A DNA stretch of 20,285 nt from JAEUNJ01 sp052035955. GTDB taxonomy: Bacteria; Pseudomonadota; Gammaproteobacteria; Burkholderiales; Rhodocyclaceae. Within the stretch, counting starts at the first letter, position 1; each line of letters opens with the position of its first letter. The position numbers and the translations under genes were made by a program. The stretch covers positions 1 to 20,285 of the forward strand of contig JBPOHD010000100.1 in the NCBI GenBank assembly GCA_052035955.1. Reading direction: 5' to 3'. Under the pieces are notes generated by a model, which saw nothing but the letters and a program-made list of their open reading frames with translations, was not told the origin of the DNA and searched no databases. Below are positions 1-7,594 of this stretch, piece by piece.

Positions 1-1958
1 CCGAATATCCCTGCTGCGATCGGGTTGATGTCCCACCACTTGGCGCCCTTGACGCCGAAGAAGGGGTAGGTCAGGTACATGTAGTACATGCAGATCCCCA
101 GGCCGGCCAGCATCCCGACGATCGCACCCAACTGGTTCGCCCGCTTCCAGAACACCCCGCAGACCAGGGCCGGGAAGAAGCCCGAGGCGGCCAGGGAGAA
201 GGCGGCGCCGACCAGGAACAGGATGTCGCCCGGCTTCAGGCTGGTGACGTAGGCAGCCAGGGCCGCCACCACCAGCAGCAGGCCCTTGGACACGGCCAGA
301 CGGCGCACGGTCGGGGCGTTCGGGTCGATCATCTTGTAGTACAGGTCGTGGGACAGCGCGTTGGCGATGGTCAGCAGCAGGCCGTCGGCCGTGGAAAGCG
401 CCGCGGCCAGGCCGCCCGCTGCCACCAGTCCGGAAATCACGTAGGGCAGACCGGCGATCTCCGGCGTCGCCAGCACCACCAGGTCGCCCCCGATGGTGAT
501 CTCCGCCAATTGCACGATACCGTCCTTGTTGATGTCCGCGATCGCCATCAGGGTCTTGTCCACCGCCGCCCAGTTCGCCACCCATGTCGGCAGGGACGCG
601 AAACTGGTGCCCACGAGGTTGTGATAGACCTCGTACTTCACCAGCACCGCCAGGGCCGGCGCCGTGAAGTAGAGCAGGAAGATGAAGAACAGGGACCAGA
701 ACACCGAGACGCGCGCCTCCTTGACCGAGGGGGTCGTGTAGTAGCGCATCAGGATGTGCGGCAAGGCCGCCGTGCCGACCATCAGGCAGAGCACCAGGGC
801 GAGGAAGTTCCGCTTGGCGATGTCGCGGGCCTTGTCGTCCTTGGCCGCGAAGGCCTCGGCATGGGACTTGATCGGCGCCGCCTTGGCCGCCGCGCCGGTC
901 TTGTCCGCCGTCCATTTCGTCTTGGCTGCGGCGGCATCGGCCGGGAAGTCCTTCACCGCCTTGTCGGCCGCCTCGATGGCCTTGGGATCGGCCGGGGGAC
1001 TGGCAGCCTTCAGTTCGGCCAACTTGTCCTCCAGTTTCTTCTTCTCGCCGGCCAGGAAGGCGGGCCCGCCCTCGGCCAGACCCTTCAGCTTCACGTCGGC
1101 AGCCGCCGCGCGGTCGCGGAAGATCTGCCGAACCGACTCTTCCTTGGCGCCGTCGGGGCTGGCCTTGTCGTTGAGCACCTTCTCCCGCTCGCCCACCTTC
1201 TGCAGCGCGTAGCCGTAGGCGGCCTGGGGCACCGGGCCGTAGCCGTGCTTGACCGACAGCCAGACCACCGGAATCATGTAGGCGACGATCAGGATGATGT
1301 ACTGGGCCACCTGGGTCCAGGTGACCGCCTTCATGCCGCCAAGGAAGGAGCAGACGAGGATGCCGGCCAGGCCGACGAAGACCCCGACGCTGAACTCCAG
1401 CCCGGTGAAGCGGCTGGTGATCAGGCCGACGCCGTAGATCTGCGCGATCACGTAGGTGAAGGAGCAGATGATGGCGGCGATGACGCCGATCAGGCGCGGG
1501 ATGTTGCCGCCGTAGCGGGCGCCCAGGAAGTCGGGGATCGTGAATTGCCCGAACTTGCGCAGGTAGGGCGCCAGGAACAGGGCCACCAGGCAGTAGCCGC
1601 CGGTCCAGCCCATGATGAAGGCCAGGCCGTCGTAACCGGTCAGGTAAAGGGTGCCGGCCATGCCGATGAAGGAGGCGGCGCTCATCCAGTCGGCGCCGGT
1701 CGCCATGCCGTTGAACAGGGCGGGGACTCGGCGTCCGGCCACGTAGTACTCGGACACTTCCGCCGTCTTCGACATGAAGCCGATGCCCGCGTAGAGCAGG
1801 ATGGTGGCGAAGAGAAAGATGTAGCCGAGAATCTTGTTGGGCACGCCGAGCATCTCCAGGATGCCGACGACGATCACGAAGGCAATGAAGCCACCCGTGT
1901 AAAAGGTGTAGTACTTCTTGAGGTTGGCGTAGAACTGTGCCTGGGAAGTGCCGGCCAT
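1..1958 (-). CDS. Sodium:solute symporter large subunit, VC_2705-like (partial, C-terminus off window)
   Basis: Integral membrane transporter of the sodium:solute symporter (SSS) superfamily, resembling the acetate/cation symporter ActP and the VC_2705 subfamily; it probably imports a short-chain organic acid with sodium. Reading the minus strand from the ATG at 1958 gives 652 codons without a stop to the window edge. Visible family stretches include VAGRRVPALFNGMATGADWMS (about residues 80-100, just one of the conserved blocks), SFLGGMKAVTWTQ, and LAAALSTADGLLLTIANALS near 540. Two unusual parts stand out. Residues about 254-383 form a hydrophilic Ala/Lys/Asp/Glu-rich insert between membrane segments, and residues 475-486 read DINKDGIVQLAE, a canonical EF-hand loop pattern. 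The start overlaps the small-subunit stop as TAATG, implying translational coupling. The substrate cannot be told from sequence; acetate is the usual guess. Confidence 0.9.
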   Translation of the reverse strand, partial: MAGTSQAQFYANLKKYYTFYTGGFIAFVIVVGILEMLGVPNKILGYIFLFATILLYAGIGFMSKTAEVSEYYVAGRRVPALFNGMATGADWMSAASFIGMAGTLYLTGYDGLAFIMGWTGGYCLVALFLAPYLRKFGQFTIPDFLGARYGGNIPRLIGVIAAIICSFTYVIAQIYGVGLITSRFTGLEFSVGVFVGLAGILVCSFLGGMKAVTWTQVAQYIILIVAYMIPVVWLSVKHGYGPVPQAAYGYALQKVGEREKVLNDKASPDGAKEESVRQIFRDRAAAADVKLKGLAEGGPAFLAGEKKKLEDKLAELKAASPPADPKAIEAADKAVKDFPADAAAAKTKWTADKTGAAAKAAPIKSHAEAFAAKDDKARDIAKRNFLALVLCLMVGTAALPHILMRYYTTPSVKEARVSVFWSLFFIFLLYFTAPALAVLVKYEVYHNLVGTSFASLPTWVANWAAVDKTLMAIADINKDGIVQLAEITIGGDLVVLATPEIAGLPYVISGLVAAGGLAAALSTADGLLLTIANALSHDLYYKMIDPNAPTVRRLAVSKGLLLVVAALAAYVTSLKPGDILFLVGAAFSLAASGFFPALVCGVFWKRANQLGAIVGMLAGLGICMYYMYLTYPFFGVKGAKWWDINPIAAGIF

Positions 1959-2224
1959 TATTCCTCCTCCCCTTCATGCACGCCGTATTCCTGGTCCAGC
2001 TTGTTCATGTAGCGGGCGTAGAACCAGATGATGATCACGTAGATGACCAGGGATCCCTGGGCCCCCATGTAGAAGCCGAAAGGAAAACCGAGGACGGTGA
2101 TTTCATTCAATTCGCGTGCGAAGAAACTCGCAATGAAGGTGACCACGAACCAGATCGCCAGCAGGATCGCGGTGACGGTCAGGTTGCGGTGCCAGTACTC
2201 CTCGTGTTTCTGGGTCAGTTGCAT
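1958..2224 (-). CDS. DUF4212 small subunit of the sodium:solute symporter
   Basis: An 88-residue membrane protein that in many proteobacteria precedes the VC_2705-type symporter and is thought to be its small subunit (TIGR03647/DUF4212). It begins MQLTQKHEEYWHRNL, the usual N-terminus of the family, followed by two hydrophobic segments at about residues 17-38 and 52-72 and a charged C-tail ending in HEGEEE. An upstream ATG at 2260 would add 12 residues, but the ATG at 2224 has a strong AGGAGG ribosome binding site eight bases before it and matches the family start, so I chose 2224. The TAA stop shares bases with the ATG of the large subunit (TAATG). Function in transport is known only from family association. 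Confidence 0.9.
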   Translation of the reverse strand: MQLTQKHEEYWHRNLTVTAILLAIWFVVTFIASFFARELNEITVLGFPFGFYMGAQGSLVIYVIIIWFYARYMNKLDQEYGVHEGEEE

Positions 2225-2464
2225 CGATGCCTCCTCCTGGGATGGATCGTCGCCGGACACGGGGAACAGGGGCTCCCGGGTTCGGCACGGTCAGGAGGAC
2301 GGGCTTCGCCTCTTCCCTCCTACCGTCGAGGGGGCCTCGCGATGCCGCATCGGAATGCGTCCCCGGCCAGGCCACCTTTTGACGGTGGCGCATTGTCGCC
2401 GAGGGAAACTGACAGCTTCCTTACAAACTCGACTTTCGTGATGTGTGCACTGCAGCAAAAACTC
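2225..2464 (-). promoter_or_regulatory. Upstream region of the symporter operon with a candidate response-regulator box
   Basis: 240 bases separate the sensor kinase stop from the symporter genes. At 2409-2425 the plus strand reads CTGACA-GCTTC-CTTACA, two half-sites with an 11-base period. This resembles the pair CTTACG-CGCGT-CTTACA in front of the response regulator gene (4630-4646), although in the opposite orientation relative to the gene. A 13-base palindrome CGATGC-C-GCATCG lies at 2340-2352, and a small hairpin GCCACC/GGTGGC at 2371-2389 has no T-run. No convincing -35/-10 pair was found. The regulatory role is inference. Confidence 0.4.
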
Positions 2465-3946
2465 TTACAGGTCAGGGGGTTCCGAAGGATTCCTCGATGC
2501 ATCGCGAGGGAAGGCAACGACGACCAGGGAACCCTGCCCCCCGGGGGCGACATCGAGCCAGACCCGGCCTCGATGGAGTTCGGCAATCTCCCTGACAATG
2601 GGAAGGCCCAGGCCGCTGCCATCGGCCTCGACGCCAAGGACGCGGTAAAAGCGCTCGAACACCCGCTCCCGGTCCCCTTCCGGCACGCCGCAGCCCGTAT
2701 CCTCGACCTCGATCCGGATCTGCTCCGGGGAGGCGAGCAGGCGGACCGTCACCGTGCCGCCGGCCGGCGTGTACTTGATGGCATTGTCGATCAGGTTGGC
2801 CAGCAGTTCGCCCAGCAACAACGGGACGCCTTCCATATAGACCGGCGTTTCCTCGGCCTCGAATCCCAGGTCGATGCCCTTGGCCATGGCCCGCGGCACC
2901 CAGTCCTGGGCGACCCGGCGCACCAGGCGGAGCAGGTCCAGGGGTTCCACGGCGTGGATCTTCTCGTGGCTCGCCTCGGCCCGGGCCAGAACCAGGAGCT
3001 GGTTGATGAGGTGAGCCGCCCTGTCTGCGCTCTCGGCGATCTGCCGCAGGGAGCGCGACATCTGCTCCGGATCCGTCTCCCCCATGGCCAGCTCGGTCTG
3101 TGTCTTCAGGCCGGTGAGCGGCGTCCGCATCTGATGGGCCGCGTCCGCGATGAAGCGCTGTTGCGCCTGGAGGTTCTGCTCCAGCCGGGCCATCATTTCA
3201 TTGAAAGCGACGACGACAGGACGCATTTCGTCCGGGACGCCTCGAATCCCGATGGGCGACAAGTCGCCGGGGCGCCTGAGCCGTATCCGCTCCTGCAAGC
3301 GATTGAGCGGTGCGATGCCGCGGGACAAACCGAGATAGACGAGGATGACGGCCAGCGGAATGATCGCGAACTGGGGGAGCAGCACGCCCGAGATGATCCG
3401 GCTGGCCAGGGCTTCCCGCTTCTTCCGCGTTTCCGCCACCTGGACCAGCACGGGAACCCTTCCGGGCGGCGAAGGCAGGAACTGATAAGCGACGCGAATC
3501 TCCTCACCGCTGATATCGTCGTCGCGAAAGCTGACCTGGCCCGGCTCCAGCTTCTCGGGAATTTCGACCCAGGGAATCTCCCGGTCGCCGGCGACCAGTT
3601 CGCCGTGCAATCCGGTAACCTGGAAGAACAGTGCGTCCTGCTCGTCGGCACGCAGCAGGGCCCGTGCCGGTGCCGGAAAATCAACACGCACGCTGGTGCC
3701 GGTCACCTTGATCAGGCGGACGATGGCCCCGACGTTTTCGGCCAGGGCCTGGTCGTAGGGCTGGTCCGCAATCTGGTTGGCCACATGGTGGGTGACGGCA
3801 ATGCTGATGGGCCACAGGAACAACAGCGGCGCCAGCATCCAGTCGAGGATCTCGCCGAACAGGGAGTTGAACTCGGTGGGCGTTCCGAATACCTGGGCTC
3901 GCCAGGATCGCAGCCGCCACGGAGAGGAGGAATCAGCCTCCGGCAT
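2465..3946 (-). CDS. Sensor histidine kinase, TctE-like
   Basis: Membrane-bound sensor kinase of 493 residues, partner of the regulator just upstream. From the N-terminus: a short cytoplasmic stretch, a transmembrane segment around residues 28-48 (MLAPLLFLWPISIAV), a periplasmic region of the 2CSK_N type found in TctE kinases, a second membrane segment around 180-205, a HAMP-like linker, and the HisKA box with phospho-acceptor His about 271 (ADAAHQMRTPL). The ATPase has its N box (LANLIDNAIKYTP), G1 (VEDTGCGVPE) and G2 (GSGLGLPIV). The frame is open from an ATG at 3976, but the ATG at 3946 gives a shorter overlap (14 bases) with the regulator stop and a more natural N-terminus; neither has a strong ribosome binding site. 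TctE kinases typically sense tricarboxylates; here the neighbouring symporter suggests an organic acid (inference). Confidence 0.9.
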   Translation of the reverse strand: MPEADSSSPWRLRSWRAQVFGTPTEFNSLFGEILDWMLAPLLFLWPISIAVTHHVANQIADQPYDQALAENVGAIVRLIKVTGTSVRVDFPAPARALLRADEQDALFFQVTGLHGELVAGDREIPWVEIPEKLEPGQVSFRDDDISGEEIRVAYQFLPSPPGRVPVLVQVAETRKKREALASRIISGVLLPQFAIIPLAVILVYLGLSRGIAPLNRLQERIRLRRPGDLSPIGIRGVPDEMRPVVVAFNEMMARLEQNLQAQQRFIADAAHQMRTPLTGLKTQTELAMGETDPEQMSRSLRQIAESADRAAHLINQLLVLARAEASHEKIHAVEPLDLLRLVRRVAQDWVPRAMAKGIDLGFEAEETPVYMEGVPLLLGELLANLIDNAIKYTPAGGTVTVRLLASPEQIRIEVEDTGCGVPEGDRERVFERFYRVLGVEADGSGLGLPIVREIAELHRGRVWLDVAPGGQGSLVVVAFPRDASRNPSEPPDL

Positions 3947-4607
3947 CGGGCTTTTCGAGGCAGTAGCCCAGGCCACGCACGGTGATGATCTTGACGCCGC
4001 CGCTTTCGAGTTTCTTGCGCAGTCGATGCACGTATACCTCGATCGCGTTCGTGCTGACCTCCTCGCCCCAACCGCAGAGGTGGTCCACCAGCTGCTCCTT
4101 GTTGACCAGGCGGCCAGCGCGCAGGAGAAGGATTTCCAACAGGCCCAATTCCCGGGCCGAGAGCTCGACCACCTGCCCGTCGAGCCGGGCGATCCGGTCG
4201 GTCTGGTCGTAGCACAGGGGACCCAGTTCGATGCGGGTGGGCATGCCGGTCCCGCGACGCGTCAACGCACGCACCCTGGCTTCCAGTTCCGGCAGGGCGA
4301 AGGGTTTGGTGAGGTAATCGTCGGCCCCCGCATCCAGACCGCGCACCCGGTCCTCTACGCCGTCCTGGGCGGTGAGGATGAGGACCGGCACCGGCGCCTT
4401 GCGGCCCCGCAAGCGCCTGAGGACCTCGATCCCGGGCAGTTTCGGCAATCCCAGATCCAGAATGACGAGGTCGAACTGCTGCGACAGGAGGGCAGTATCG
4501 GCGTCGGTCCCGGTGGCTACGTGATCCACAGCGTAGCCGGACTTGCGCAGGCTGCGCACCAGGCCGTCGGCGATTATCCGGTCATCTTCGGCGAGCAGGA
4601 TTCTCAT
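3933..4607 (-). CDS. Response regulator, OmpR/PhoB family (TctD/QseB-like)
   Basis: A 224-residue DNA-binding response regulator. The receiver domain (about 1-115) has the acidic pocket Asp8/Asp9, the phospho-acceptor Asp51 in LVILDLGLP, Thr79 and Lys101 (LTKPF). The C-terminal winged helix (about 125-220) has the characteristic LSARELGLLEILL and VYVHRLRKKL recognition region and ends in the usual ITVRGLGYCLE motif. All key residues are present, so it should be a functional transcription factor. It is the first gene of the unit and overlaps the kinase start. The promoter region holds a direct-repeat box at 4630-4646 of PmrA/QseB type, suggesting autoregulation. The adjacent symporter operon, with a similar box upstream, is the most likely target (inference). 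Confidence 0.93.
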   Translation of the reverse strand: MRILLAEDDRIIADGLVRSLRKSGYAVDHVATGTDADTALLSQQFDLVILDLGLPKLPGIEVLRRLRGRKAPVPVLILTAQDGVEDRVRGLDAGADDYLTKPFALPELEARVRALTRRGTGMPTRIELGPLCYDQTDRIARLDGQVVELSARELGLLEILLLRAGRLVNKEQLVDHLCGWGEEVSTNAIEVYVHRLRKKLESGGVKIITVRGLGYCLEKPDAGG

Positions 4608-4629
4608 GTCTGATCGGAAGTCGGGAAAG

Positions 4630-4646
4630 TGTAAGACGCGCGTAAG
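4630..4646 (-). promoter_or_regulatory. Candidate tandem binding site for the response regulator
   Basis: On the coding strand of the regulator the bases read CTTACG-CGCGT-CTTACA, 23 to 39 bases before its ATG. Six-base half-sites separated by five bases are the known layout of PmrA and QseB boxes (direct repeats with an 11-base period, so both monomers bind the same helix face). The match is in architecture and partly in sequence (CTTA core); binding itself is inference. Confidence 0.45.
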
Positions 4647-4919
4647 CGAACATCCTTAGAGTTGCGTCCGCTGTTCTCCTTTTACTCGGTCTTAGGAGGT
4701 GGCGGTGCGCAAGCGCCGACGCCTCGGGGAACGGCCTATCCCTGCATGGGCCGTTCCCTGCCGCCTTTTTCCTTAGCTGGCCAGTCTAGCATAGCGGTCG
4801 CCGAGTCCCCGCGGCCGCCCAGGCCTCAAGGCAGCTCAAGGCCCGATTCCCGCAATACCTGGATGGTCAATCTGGCCTGCCCGGCGCGTAGCGTCCGGGG
4901 ACCGGCCATCGCGCAAGAC
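4647..4919. other. Non-coding divergent spacer before the hybrid kinase
   Basis: The spacer between the divergent regulator and hybrid kinase genes shows no recognisable protein. The reading frame of the kinase stays open upstream to an ATG at 4662, but that extension is Pro/Arg/Ser-rich without any domain-like pattern. Apart from the hairpin at 4727-4758, nothing definite is visible and no clear promoter was found. Confidence 0.5.
4727..4758 (+). terminator. Hairpin with trailing T-run, terminator-like
   Basis: A perfect 10-base inverted repeat GGGAACGGCC / GGCCGTTCCC with a 12-base loop, followed after six bases by TTTTT (4766-4770). It resembles an intrinsic terminator or attenuator for plus-strand transcription, yet no gene precedes it on this strand; the nearest plus-strand gene is the hybrid kinase that starts 160 bases downstream. 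It could therefore be a leader attenuator of that gene or the remnant of an upstream gene. The U-tract is separated from the stem, so terminator strength is uncertain. Confidence 0.4.
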
Positions 4920-6299
4920 ATGCCCATGACATCGACCCAGCCCAACCCCGCGGCCGTAGCGGCCAACCGGGCCAAGAGCGTCTTTCTCGCCAATATGAGC
5001 CACGAATTGCGTACCCCGCTCAACGCCATCCTCGGCTTCACCCAGATCATGGAACGGGATGCCGGGATCGGCGAAAAGCACCGCCGGGAACTGGCGACGA
5101 TCAGCCGTTTCGGCCGACATCTGCTTTCGTTGATCAACGACGTCCTGGAAATCTCGCGCATCGAGGCCGGCGGCACCACCGTGCAGAACGAAGCCTTCGA
5201 CCTGGAAGGCACGCTGGTCGCCGTCGAGGAAATGATCCGCGTGCGCGCCGAAGGCAAGGGCCTGCAGCTGACCGTCGAGCGCCAGGGCGCGTTGCCGCCG
5301 CACGTGCTCGGCGATGCCCACCATCTGCGCCAGGTGTTGATCAATCTACTCGGCAATGCGGTCAAATTCACCGAACACGGCCGCATCAGCCTGTGCGTCA
5401 CCGGCGAGGGCGAACGGATCCGCTTCGCGGTGACCGACTCGGGTCCAGGCATCGCGCCGGAGGATCAGGAGCGCATCTTCAATGCCTTCTACCAGACCGA
5501 GGCCGGTATCGCCAAAGGGGAAGGTGCCGGTCTGGGTCTGACCATCAGCCGCGAATTCGTCCGACTCATGGGCGGCGAAATCGGTGTCGTCAGCGAGCCG
5601 GGCAAGGGCAGCACCTTCAGCTTCGTCGTTCCGCTGCCGCCCGCCGCCGCCCCGGCCGGCATCGCCCAGGACGGCATGGTCATGAGTCTGGAACCCGGGC
5701 AGGCGGCGCCGCGCATCCTCGTAGCCGAGGACCGGCAGGACAACCAGCAGGTGATTTCGAAGCTGCTGAATCAGGTCGGCTTCCAGGTGCGTATCGCGGC
5801 CGACGGTCGGGAGGCCGTCGACCTGTTCCGCATATGGCGTCCGCAACTCATCCTCATGGATATGCGCATGCCGGTGATGGACGGCTACGAGACCACCCGC
5901 ACGATACGCACCCTGGCCGGCGGTAAGGACATCCCGATCGTCGCCCTGACCGCTTCCGCCTTCGAGGAAGAGCGCAGCCACATCCTCGCGATCGGATGCA
6001 ACGAGCTGGTGCGCAAGCCGATCGAACAGGAACGCCTGTTCGGCGTCATCGGCCGCCTGCTGGGCCTGCGCTACGTCTATGCGGAAATGGCGCCGCCGGC
6101 GAAGACGGCGGTCGGCGATCTGCACGCGCTGCCGGTCGAACTGCGCGCGGAACTGGCCATGGCGGCTGCCATCCTCGACAAGGAGGCGGCGATGGCCATC
6201 GTCGTGCGCCTGCGCGCCGACCACCCGGACGAGGCGCGAATACTTTCCGACCTGATCAACGGGTACCGCTTCGACCAGGTGCTGAAGATGGCCGTCTAG
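4920..6299 (+). CDS. Hybrid histidine kinase without sensory domain (HisKA-HATPase-REC)
   Basis: A 459-residue cytoplasmic hybrid kinase. The HisKA phospho-acceptor His lies only 28 residues from the chosen start (FLANMSHELRTPLNAILGF), followed by the ATPase with N box (LINLLGNAVKFTE), G1 (VTDSGPGIAPED) and G2 (GAGLGLTIS). A receiver domain has its acidic ED pair (VAEDRQDN), phospho-acceptor Asp at about 314 (LILMDMRMPVMDG), Thr (VALTAS) and Lys (VRKPI). The last 60 or so residues form a helical tail (LHALPVELRAELAMAAAI) common in orphan hybrid kinases. The start is uncertain: ATGs at 4863, 4920 and 4926 are in frame and none has a good ribosome binding site. ANRAKSVFLANMSHELRTP normally follows a PAS or membrane sensor, so the sensor seems to have been lost or the protein receives its signal from a partner. 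Confidence 0.85.
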   Translation: MPMTSTQPNPAAVAANRAKSVFLANMSHELRTPLNAILGFTQIMERDAGIGEKHRRELATISRFGRHLLSLINDVLEISRIEAGGTTVQNEAFDLEGTLVAVEEMIRVRAEGKGLQLTVERQGALPPHVLGDAHHLRQVLINLLGNAVKFTEHGRISLCVTGEGERIRFAVTDSGPGIAPEDQERIFNAFYQTEAGIAKGEGAGLGLTISREFVRLMGGEIGVVSEPGKGSTFSFVVPLPPAAAPAGIAQDGMVMSLEPGQAAPRILVAEDRQDNQQVISKLLNQVGFQVRIAADGREAVDLFRIWRPQLILMDMRMPVMDGYETTRTIRTLAGGKDIPIVALTASAFEEERSHILAIGCNELVRKPIEQERLFGVIGRLLGLRYVYAEMAPPAKTAVGDLHALPVELRAELAMAAAILDKEAAMAIVVRLRADHPDEARILSDLINGYRFDQVLKMAV

Positions 6300-6374
6300 G
6301 CGGATCCGTTTGCGTGCCGAGCGGGAGGCCGGCGATCGGCCGCCAGCAATCAGTCGCTTGGTTGTTGTGGCGAA

Positions 6375-7235
6375 TCAGCGGAATGATTCAGCTTCTTTCG
6401 TGTTCATGTGGCGACGACGTGCGGCCACACCTACCAAACCTAGACCTGCCACTAACATTGCCAAACTTTCAGGCTCTGGCACAGCAGCTATTTGTCCAGG
6501 GGTGACAGCCCAAACGTAGCGATCGACACTGGCTTTAGTCATGCTCCCCTGCTGACCATTGCTGGTAAAAAACATCCACGCTTGTGTAGCGCTAGGTACG
6601 TACTCTGTTCCAGACCAATATTTGTTCTGCTCATTGTCGAAGGTCGTTGTGTTAGGAAGACCAAAGCCGGGTTGCGCCGCACCGCTGGTGCTGACGGCGG
6701 CTTTGCCCCCCAATTCGTTGTAATAGAGTTCGGCAAACTCATCGCCAGCGACAGCCCCGTTGGTGGCAACGTTATAGCCACAATCGGTACCACCATTGGA
6801 AGAGTTGCAGCCATCGTTACCAATGTCTGTAACCGTGGGTAAGCGCCAGTCATTACTACCACCGTAATTAATGCTATTGAGGTAGTTTACAAAGCCCATG
6901 GCACCCCACCAACTGACGCGGCCCAAGCCACTGCTGCTGAAAAAGTCTTGGTTTCTCCTGAGAGTGCGTGCGCCAGAATTGGGCACAGGAAAATCGTAGA
7001 TATTGGGGGAGTCATGAATCACCGGGCTCGCAGCGATGATGGCATTGACCAAATTGTCAAAACCGTTGGCATTTGCCATCGTGGCGAACAGATTGGCATC
7101 CTTGGTCCAAGTAACATTGCTGACTGAGCTATGGACTAAATCTGCTCCTTCATTCTTATACGATGTTAAGGTGGCCTGAACGTTAAGACTGGTCAATAGG
7201 AGTGCGCTTGCAAACAAGGGGGGGCGGTAATTCAT
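6375..7235 (-). CDS. PEP-CTERM sorting-domain protein with DUF1566/Lcl-like domain
   Basis: A 286-residue exported protein. Residues 1-21 are a signal peptide (MNYRPPLFASALLLTSLNVQA). The middle contains WRLPTVTDIG and later YWSGTEYVPSATQAWMFFTSNGQ, the pattern of DUF1566/Lcl_C domains, with Cys residues that could form a disulphide (DGCNSSNGGTDCGYN). The C-terminus has the PEP-CTERM signal: VPEPESLAMLVAGLGLVGVAARRR, i.e. the PEP motif, a membrane helix and an Arg cluster, followed by an 11-residue tail. By family knowledge such proteins are cut by an exosortase, usually in species that make exopolysaccharide; no exosortase is in this window. The start has AGGAA ten bases upstream. Base composition is clearly less GC-rich than its neighbours, as often seen for this class or for transferred DNA. 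Confidence 0.88.
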   Translation of the reverse strand: MNYRPPLFASALLLTSLNVQATLTSYKNEGADLVHSSVSNVTWTKDANLFATMANANGFDNLVNAIIAASPVIHDSPNIYDFPVPNSGARTLRRNQDFFSSSGLGRVSWWGAMGFVNYLNSINYGGSNDWRLPTVTDIGNDGCNSSNGGTDCGYNVATNGAVAGDEFAELYYNELGGKAAVSTSGAAQPGFGLPNTTTFDNEQNKYWSGTEYVPSATQAWMFFTSNGQQGSMTKASVDRYVWAVTPGQIAAVPEPESLAMLVAGLGLVGVAARRRHMNTKEAESFR

Positions 7236-7516
7236 TTCAAGATTCCTACAAGACTATTGGATTAAAGTTGATGAAGATTAAATGAACTTTGTTTTTCAAA
7301 TTCTTATGCATATAAATTGACTTTTTGGCCGATGCAACTCAATCCGCGAATGCTATTTCTTGAGCTGCGGGTAAGTCAATAGTCCGAATGGCTTATCCAG
7401 ATTTTTGCGGTACGCTTGCCGCCCTCGACCGGACGGATCGCCTCCTCCGGTGGGCTGGAAGCGGTTGTATCGAACAGCCTTGGGCTACGACAGCCAGGCC
7501 GGTTTCCAGCGCACAG
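7236..7516 (-). promoter_or_regulatory. AT-rich leader of the PEP-CTERM gene with a candidate promoter
   Basis: The stretch holds no gene. About 7240-7360 is strikingly AT-rich for this genome. On the minus strand a possible sigma70-type promoter reads TTGACT (7374-7379), 18-base spacer, TAGCAT (7350-7355), giving a leader of about 107 bases. A second -10-like TATATG lies nearer the gene. I looked for a sigma54 site (GG and GC 10 bases apart), because PEP-CTERM genes can be RpoN-regulated, and found none with correct spacing. The remainder up to 7516 is featureless. Confidence 0.3.
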
Positions 7517-7557
7517 AAAAAAGCAAAACCCCCGGTCCTTTCCCGGAACCGGGGGTT
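7517..7557 (-). terminator. Rho-independent terminator of the groESL operon
   Basis: On the minus strand a perfect 10-base stem AACCCCCGGT / ACCGGGGGTT with an 11-base loop runs straight into TTTTGCTTTTTT. The strong GC stem followed by a U-rich tract is a textbook intrinsic terminator. It lies 158 bases after the groEL stop, so the operon has a long structured 3' untranslated region. Confidence 0.9.
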
Positions 7558-7594
7558 CGTCATGCGACAGCTTCCAGGAGGAAGGAGGGTAACG

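Noticed and set aside
2371..2389. Hairpin GCCACC/GGTGGC as terminator of the kinase operon
   Set aside because: Short stem with no T-run on the minus strand.
348..3985. Two long plus-strand frames (554 and 682 residues) opposite the symporter and sensor kinase
   Set aside because: Repetitive His/Arg/Asp-rich translations without any domain; the minus-strand symporter, DUF4212 and kinase genes explain the region.
7320..7400. Sigma54 promoter for the PEP-CTERM gene
   Set aside because: A GG...GC pair in this stretch has an 8-base gap instead of the required 10.
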